Shown one piece after another: positions 59,453 through 64,000 of a stretch of 64,000 nucleotides of DNA. The notes beneath the pieces are model-generated. The model was not told where the DNA came from and ran no database searches. It saw nothing but the letters and a program-made list of their open reading frames with translations. Origin of the DNA: CAZDET01 sp964504335. GTDB taxonomy: Bacteria; Bacteroidota; Bacteroidia; Chitinophagales; Saprospiraceae. Location: the NCBI GenBank assembly GCA_964504335.1, contig CAZDET010000017.1:20425-84424 (forward strand). Direction: 5' to 3'. The translations under genes were made by a program, and so were the position numbers. Within the stretch, counting starts at the first letter, position 1, and every line of letters starts with the position of its first letter.

Positions 59453-60024
59453 CTAAGGACGTTTAAAATCAGCAGCAGGAGAGTAGTGTACTGCTTGAGC
59501 CGGTCGCGTAGAGAGCGGAGGGCTTTTCCCATTTGGTTTTCCACTGTTTTTTCGGAAATGCCGAGTTGGCTGGCGATTTCCCGATAGGTCATATCCTCGA
59601 ACCGGCTTAACTGGAAGATCACCCGGCAACGCGGGGGCAGGGCGTTTATGGCTTGTTGGATGGCATCCTTTAATTCGGAGGCTTCCAGGTCGAGATCGGC
59701 CCCGGCGCTAGTGAAGTTGGGCAGCTGAGAGGGGAGTTCATCGGGGGCGAAGCGGTTTTTTTTTCTCAGATGGGCCATGGCCTCGTTGGCGGCCATCCGC
59801 CGCAGGTACGCAGGGAGGTTCGAATTGATTTCGATGCGGTGCCGTTTTTCCCAAAAGCGGACAAACACCTCCTGTGCGAGATCTTCAACCAAACCCGGAT
59901 CGACGATGAAACGGCGAATGACGGAACAAACGGAAGTGTAGTGCGCATCGAATACCTGCCGTAAGGCGGTCCGATCATCCGATCGCAATCGTTGGAGTAC
60001 CGTCTGTTCGTTAAGCTGTTTCAT
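59449..60024 (-). CDS. ECF RNA polymerase sigma factor, Bacteroidota type
   Basis: 191 residues. Region 2 at about 15-85 (LRQVFDAHYTSVCSVIRRFI, LVEDLAQEVFVRFWEKRHRI) and region 4 at about 130-180 (INALPPRCRVIFQLSRFEDM, TYREIASQLGISEKTVENQM). The short inter-domain segment and SEKTVENQMGKALRSLR wording match the Bacteroidetes sigma-70 family 1 group. Unlike the other two ECF genes in the window it has no adjacent anti-sigma gene. Its neighbours are a convergent polyprenyl synthase and a DRTGG ATPase, so its regulator may act elsewhere. Confidence 0.92.
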   Translation of the reverse strand: MKQLNEQTVLQRLRSDDRTALRQVFDAHYTSVCSVIRRFIVDPGLVEDLAQEVFVRFWEKRHRIEINSNLPAYLRRMAANEAMAHLRKKNRFAPDELPSQLPNFTSAGADLDLEASELKDAIQQAINALPPRCRVIFQLSRFEDMTYREIASQLGISEKTVENQMGKALRSLRDRLKQYTTLLLLILNVLS

Positions 60025-60147
60025 AAACCGGGCGTGCGGTCATTCAAAGGACTAAGGTAGCGGAATCCGGTTTTTCCCCTAAATGACTTTGATAAAATAG
60101 CGGCTTTTACCGATGAGCGTCGGATGGCGGGCTACTTTAACACCATT

Positions 60148-61248
60148 TTAAACCAACCCCCGCAGGGAAACGTGATCCCGAACCAACTCGATGGCGCGCC
60201 GGGATTTCCAGGGAGTGCGCGTATTGATTTTCACTTCCATTTGACTGATTTTGAGCGCCGCCCCGTAGGTGTCGAGTTGGGTGGTAACCAGGGGGATGCG
60301 GTGTTCGCGGATGTAATCGAGGTGCGGGAAATTGACTCGAAGGTCGGTGAGGTAATCGTGTTCGCCGTTGACCACAATGCCCGAAAGGGGGCTCTCCTGA
60401 TAGCCGTCGCGCTCGGCGAGTTCGATTAATCCCTCGATGGCCTCTTTCAGGCGGCGATAGCTGACGATAATCAGCAGGTTGCGAATATCATCGATTTCCT
60501 TGCGTGCGATCAGGGAGCCGGAGGCGACGTTTTCGACGCGGTTATCCAGATATTCTTCGTTGTACAAAACCGTTCCCCGAACCGCATGGCGAACACTCTC
60601 CATAATCGGGTTGGCAAGCGAACGGTCGTAGGGGAGAATGCCCAGCAGCGGGATGCCCATTTTCTGGAGGTACTTCCCGACGTAGCGTTCTACTTTTTCA
60701 ATTTTTTCGGGAATGACTTTGTTGAGGATCACTCCAACGACAGGTACCTTCCGCTCGCGGAAGAGCGCCGTATTCATATTCAGCGTATCGATTGTATTGC
60801 CGATCCCTCCCTCTACGATCATTACCACGGGGGCGCCGAGCATTTGAGCCACCTGCGCGTTGCTCAGATCCACGACGCTGCCGACCCCCGGGTGGCCCGT
60901 GCCCTCGTACACCACGAAATCGTACTGGCTGTGGAGGGCCTGGGAGGCGAACTCGATGGCTTCGCGAAAATTGAACTGGCTGGGGTTGTCGAGGTAGGCG
61001 GAGGTCACCCCGCGGCCGATGATAACCGGGCTGTGCCATTCGGCACGCAGGTCGAACTTCATGATGTCGGCGAAGAGGAGGGCGTCCTTATCGACGCGCA
61101 GATCGCCCAGGTCTACGAATTGTTGTCCGACGGGCTTGCAGTAGCCTACATGGTAGCCGCTGTGTTGAATCGCGGCGGTGAGGCCAAGAGTGGAAGTCGT
61201 TTTTCCGACGTGTTGGCTGGTGGCGGCGACGTAGAGTCGGTTAGTCAT
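60148..61248 (-). CDS. BioD-like P-loop ATPase with DRTGG domain
   Basis: 366 residues from the ATG at 61248. A longer in-frame reading to 61326 would cross the divergent lnt start, and the P-loop sits 9 residues after this ATG. The N-terminal half is a dethiobiotin-synthetase-like P-loop domain (YVAATSQHVGKTTSTLGLTA, GYCKPVGQQFVD, FVVYEGTGHPGVGSVVDLSN, VPVVGVILNKVIPEKIEKVE). The C-terminal half (about 215-330: GSLIARKEIDDIRNLLIIVS, YQESPLSGIVVNGEHDYLTD) matches the DRTGG fold seen in phosphotransacetylase N-terminal regions. The same pair of domains precedes the catalytic part of long Pta enzymes, but that part is absent here. Regulation of acetyl-phosphate metabolism is speculative. It is divergent from lnt. 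Confidence 0.82.
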   Translation of the reverse strand: MTNRLYVAATSQHVGKTTSTLGLTAAIQHSGYHVGYCKPVGQQFVDLGDLRVDKDALLFADIMKFDLRAEWHSPVIIGRGVTSAYLDNPSQFNFREAIEFASQALHSQYDFVVYEGTGHPGVGSVVDLSNAQVAQMLGAPVVMIVEGGIGNTIDTLNMNTALFRERKVPVVGVILNKVIPEKIEKVERYVGKYLQKMGIPLLGILPYDRSLANPIMESVRHAVRGTVLYNEEYLDNRVENVASGSLIARKEIDDIRNLLIIVSYRRLKEAIEGLIELAERDGYQESPLSGIVVNGEHDYLTDLRVNFPHLDYIREHRIPLVTTQLDTYGAALKISQMEVKINTRTPWKSRRAIELVRDHVSLRGLV

Positions 61249-61316
61249 AATCGGTTGCTTGGCTGTGCCCCGCAAAGTACCTTTTTTCCGTATTCTTGTG
61301 CCAAAACCTAGAGCGC

Positions 61317-63116
61317 GTGCGGACAAAATATCTTCCCTTCCTTTCCATATTGAGTCTGTTCATTGCCATCGGCACGGGAGTCTCCATGTATCGACGCACG
61401 CAACTGGAGCAGCTGTGGGGATATCGGCCCCTCTTGTTGTTTTTGGCGGTTTGGGGGAGTTGGTTGTGCCTGCGCCAATGGTGGCGCGCGCGCCGGGGGC
61501 GGGCAGTCAACTGGAAGTATACGGGCTGGAGCCACCTCAGTGGCCTGTTACTGGGCCTTGGTTTTCCGGATTACCTGCCGCTTCCATTTCTCTTGTTTGG
61601 AGCGATGGTCCCCCTATTGATGATTGAGCGGACGCTGCGGGGGCAGGAAGACTCCTGGAAACAAGTGTTTCGCCACGGGTATCAGGCATTCATTATCTGG
61701 AACATCCTGTCTACCTACTGGGTAGCCAACGCAGCGGTGCCTGCGGGGATATTTGCGGTGGTGGTCAATAGTCTGCTGATGACTCTTCCGCTCGTTCTTT
61801 ACCACCTTGCTGTGATGCGCATGCCCAGAACCGGGTACGCTGCGTTGATCGCCTTCTGGATGACCTTCGAGTATCTGCATTTGAATTGGGATCTGAACTG
61901 GCCCTGGCTCAATCTGGGCAACGGCTTTGCGGAATATCCGGGGTGGATTCAGTGGTACGCCTGGACAGGCACGTTTGGCGGCACGTTGTGGATACTTGCA
62001 GCCAATGTATTGATTTTCCGGGCGGTTCGCAGTTGGCAGGAGGGGCAGCGATCCTGGCGCGTATTCCTTCCGTCGCTGGGCACGATTGTGATTCCGATTT
62101 TACTGTCGCAAATCCTATTATTTGGCTACACGCCTCCGGCCGAGGAAAGTGCCCGGGTAGCCATTATTCAACCGAATATTGAACCGCACTACGGCTACCG
62201 CACCCTTTCGAGAGAGGCCCAATTTGATCGTTTCTTGGAGTTGTCGCTCGACGCTCTCCGGCGGGCTCCCGAAACCGAGTATTTGGTATTCCCGGAGGCG
62301 AGTTTTGACGCTTCGCGAGAACGGCGGCTCGATTCCGACCCAATAGTAAACCGACTTCGGGCTGCGCTGGCGGATTATCCTGATTTGGTGTTGGTCATGG
62401 GGGTCAGTGCTTACCGCCTCGTGGAGCCCGGAGAACCGAAGCCGGAGGCGGTCCGGCGCGTGGAGCGGCGCGACGGCAGCATCCTGGAATACGAGGCACT
62501 CAATGCGGCGGTTCAGGTGCCCATTGACGGCGACTCGGTGCAGGTGTATCGCAAAAGCAAACTGGTGCCAGGACCCGAAAGCTTCCCCTTCCGCCGATTT
62601 CTCTTCTTTTTGGAGCCGATTATGGAGGCCTTTGGCGCTACCTCGGCGGGCCTCGGTACGCAGGCAGAGCGGTCGGTATTTACCAGCGACCATGGGGCAG
62701 TGGCACCTATCATTTGCTACGAAAGTGTTTTTGGAGAATACTTTGGCGGCTACGTGCGCCGGGGGGCGCAGGCCGGTTTTGTGATGACCAATGACGGCTG
62801 GTGGGACCATACCGCCGGGCACCGACAGCACCTGCATTTTTCCAGCCTGCGGGCGATCGAAACGCGAAGGGCGTTTATTCGATCGGCTAATACGGGCATT
62901 TCGGCCGTAATCGATCCGACGGGCCGGATCGAACAACGCACTAATTACGACGAGCCGGCCTTCCTGCTGGCCTCCATACCACTGAACGATCAGATCACGT
63001 TTTACACCCGGTGGGGCGATCTGTTGGCGCGCATTGCACTTCTAGCCGCACTGGCCTTCCTGCTCAATCTCGTTGCCAAGACGTGGCTCCGACGCGCCCA
63101 ACGCGCAGACCGTTAA
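61317..63116 (+). CDS. lnt: Apolipoprotein N-acyltransferase
   Basis: About 599 residues from a GTG at 61317. An upstream TTG at 61296 and an ATG at 61386 are alternatives, the ATG losing part of the first membrane helix. Several N-terminal helices (LPFLSILSLFIAIGTG, LLLFLAVWGSWLCL, YLPLPFLLFGAMVPLLMIER and others) precede a nitrilase-like domain (about 280-550). The catalytic triad is visible: Glu in YLVFPEASFD, Lys in YRKSKLVPGPESFPFR and Cys in IICYESVFGEYF. It transfers an acyl chain to the N-terminal Cys of lipoproteins on the outer leaflet of the inner membrane, the last step of lipoprotein maturation. It is a large single gene, divergent from the DRTGG ATPase. Confidence 0.93.
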   Translation: MRTKYLPFLSILSLFIAIGTGVSMYRRTQLEQLWGYRPLLLFLAVWGSWLCLRQWWRARRGRAVNWKYTGWSHLSGLLLGLGFPDYLPLPFLLFGAMVPLLMIERTLRGQEDSWKQVFRHGYQAFIIWNILSTYWVANAAVPAGIFAVVVNSLLMTLPLVLYHLAVMRMPRTGYAALIAFWMTFEYLHLNWDLNWPWLNLGNGFAEYPGWIQWYAWTGTFGGTLWILAANVLIFRAVRSWQEGQRSWRVFLPSLGTIVIPILLSQILLFGYTPPAEESARVAIIQPNIEPHYGYRTLSREAQFDRFLELSLDALRRAPETEYLVFPEASFDASRERRLDSDPIVNRLRAALADYPDLVLVMGVSAYRLVEPGEPKPEAVRRVERRDGSILEYEALNAAVQVPIDGDSVQVYRKSKLVPGPESFPFRRFLFFLEPIMEAFGATSAGLGTQAERSVFTSDHGAVAPIICYESVFGEYFGGYVRRGAQAGFVMTNDGWWDHTAGHRQHLHFSSLRAIETRRAFIRSANTGISAVIDPTGRIEQRTNYDEPAFLLASIPLNDQITFYTRWGDLLARIALLAALAFLLNLVAKTWLRRAQRADR

Positions 63117-63173
63117 AATCCGTCTTGCGGGCGTAGTGGGTGGGTTCGGGTCGTTTTCTTCCAAAGGTATCCC

Positions 63174-63821
63174 ATGAGGCATCTCCTTCCCCCTTTAGTA
63201 CTGTCCATATTATTCCTGACCGGCCTGAGAGCGCAGCAATGGCAATGGGGTGCCTATTTGGAAAGTGGATACAGTTCGGTGATCATCGAACCCCGTCCTA
63301 CCTTGCCGTCGAATACCGGCCCGCTGTACACGACGGAAAGCGGCCGGATTTACTGGCAGCTAGGTATCACGGGCCGCACCCAGCTTTTTGGCGGGTTGCA
63401 CTGGCGCCCCCAGATGAATATCACGCATCAGCGGAATGAGATCACAGTGGCCTGGGCCGACCTCACCAATCGCACGGCTGATCTCAGCGGCCTGAGTGTC
63501 GGCCTCACGTCCCTTTTTGAGATTCAATATTCCAGACTGCCGGCAGCTCCCTTTGTGCTGATTGGTCCACAGGTACATTATTACTTTTCCGGCGAACAGC
63601 AGGTACAGGCGCCCTATCTGACCCTCGACCAGTGGAGCTTGAGTGCGGTACTCGGTTTGGGCTTCGACCTCCCACTGGGACAACTACGTCTACGGCCGGC
63701 TGTACAATTCGACCTGGGGCTGACCTCTCGATTGCGCGGGGCCAGCGAGCGGCGCTTCCTGGAGGCATTTTCAGGGTTGCGGCAGGATTTACTGGGAGTG
63801 CAAATTGGGGTGTTTTGGTGA
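63174..63821 (+). CDS. Predicted outer-membrane beta-barrel protein
   Basis: 215 residues with a signal peptide (MRHLLPPLVLSILFLTGLRA, then QQW). The mature part shows alternating hydrophobic residues in about eight strands (WQWGAYLESGYSSVIIEPRP, YWQLGITGRTQLFGGLHW, SAVLGLGFDLPLGQLRLRPA). It ends in Phe-Trp (GVQIGVFW), a good Bam-recognised C terminus. It follows lnt by 57 bp. No family beyond small OmpA/OmpW-like barrels is recognised, and its role is unknown. Confidence 0.7.
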   Translation: MRHLLPPLVLSILFLTGLRAQQWQWGAYLESGYSSVIIEPRPTLPSNTGPLYTTESGRIYWQLGITGRTQLFGGLHWRPQMNITHQRNEITVAWADLTNRTADLSGLSVGLTSLFEIQYSRLPAAPFVLIGPQVHYYFSGEQQVQAPYLTLDQWSLSAVLGLGFDLPLGQLRLRPAVQFDLGLTSRLRGASERRFLEAFSGLRQDLLGVQIGVFW

Positions 63822-63879
63822 GTAGGAGAGAGGGCACACGCATCAAATGCCGGAGGCAGTAACGTCAACCGACGGGACA

Positions 63880-64000
63880 TAACTTGGGCCCCCCGCCCTC
63901 CGGCCGGTGGCTGGGCCCGGGGCGCCCCACACCATGTGGGTGGGTATATATAAGACGGCCCGCCCACCATACCTGCCAACCTCAAGGGCTGCAGGCAGCC
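63880..64000. other. GC-rich segment at the window edge, unassigned
   Basis: About 120 bp rich in G and C, with CCCACACCATGTGGG and GGCTGCAGGCAGCC self-complementary stretches and an isolated TATATATAA. No ORF, tRNA or rRNA signature is visible. It may be the edge of a structured RNA gene continuing beyond the window, or sequence of other origin. Confidence 0.4.

Overview
The window comes from a Bacteroidota genome, most likely the Saprospiria (Lewinella-like). Supporting evidence is four secreted proteins with type IX secretion (T9SS) C-terminal signals, a PorP/SprF protein next to an OmpA/TPR/PD40 protein, choice-of-anchor L and gliding-motility C-terminal domains, DUF4252, DUF2279 and DUF2480 proteins, ECF sigma factors paired with one-helix membrane proteins, a LytS/LytTR pair, and promoter boxes matching the Bacteroidota -7 element TAnnTTTG. 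No rRNA, tRNA, CRISPR array, phage or insertion sequence was seen, so this reads as ordinary chromosome. There is one scaffold gap (100 N, 24166-24265).

Layout. 0-5.6 kb: a truncated AI-2E-type permease, a HEPN-domain protein, maltosyltransferase GlgE, a tandem universal stress protein and ribulose-phosphate epimerase. 5.6-6.1 kb: a non-coding stretch of hairpins and a recurring motif. 6.1-9.3 kb: a DUF2279 protein, then sigma factor / membrane partner / two DUF4252 proteins. 9.3-14.3 kb: fused OtsA-OtsB trehalose enzyme, an orphan helical protein and a GH5-like glycosidase. 14.5-28.7 kb: a surface-protein region with a nine-PKD protein, a sigma factor coupled to a TonB-like membrane protein, a choice-of-anchor L protein and a roughly 16-unit repeat protein broken by the gap. 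28.7-34.9 kb: PAP2 phosphatase, a lysine/alanine-rich DNA-binding-like protein, cystathionine beta-synthase, a LysM protein, and kdsB / small membrane protein / NUDIX. 35-41.6 kb: a saccharopine-dehydrogenase-like protein, a flippase-like membrane protein, the two-gene carboxynorspermidine polyamine route, a Uma2 protein and PrmC. 41.7-48.5 kb: an orphan protein, a dockerin-bearing T9SS cargo, an 860-bp non-coding stretch and a LytTR/LytS system. 48.7-54.1 kb: a leftward cluster of OmpA-type protein, PorP/SprF, DUF2480, ScpB and an unknown. 54.2-64 kb: IlvE, YpdA, a two-receiver hybrid protein with an altered kinase core, a polyprenyl synthase, an ECF sigma factor, a BioD/DRTGG ATPase, Lnt and a beta-barrel protein.

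How the genes fit together. Several encode envelope and secretion functions: the T9SS-associated pair, four T9SS cargos, KdsB for LPS, Lnt for lipoproteins, LysM and beta-barrel proteins. OtsAB and GlgE point to trehalose-linked alpha-glucan metabolism, although TreS and Pep2 are not present here. The most unusual non-coding signal is a roughly 16-bp motif (TTCATGGGATTATAAT and variants). It occurs near 5.7-5.8 kb and 45.9-46.6 kb, mostly next to rho-independent-like hairpins.
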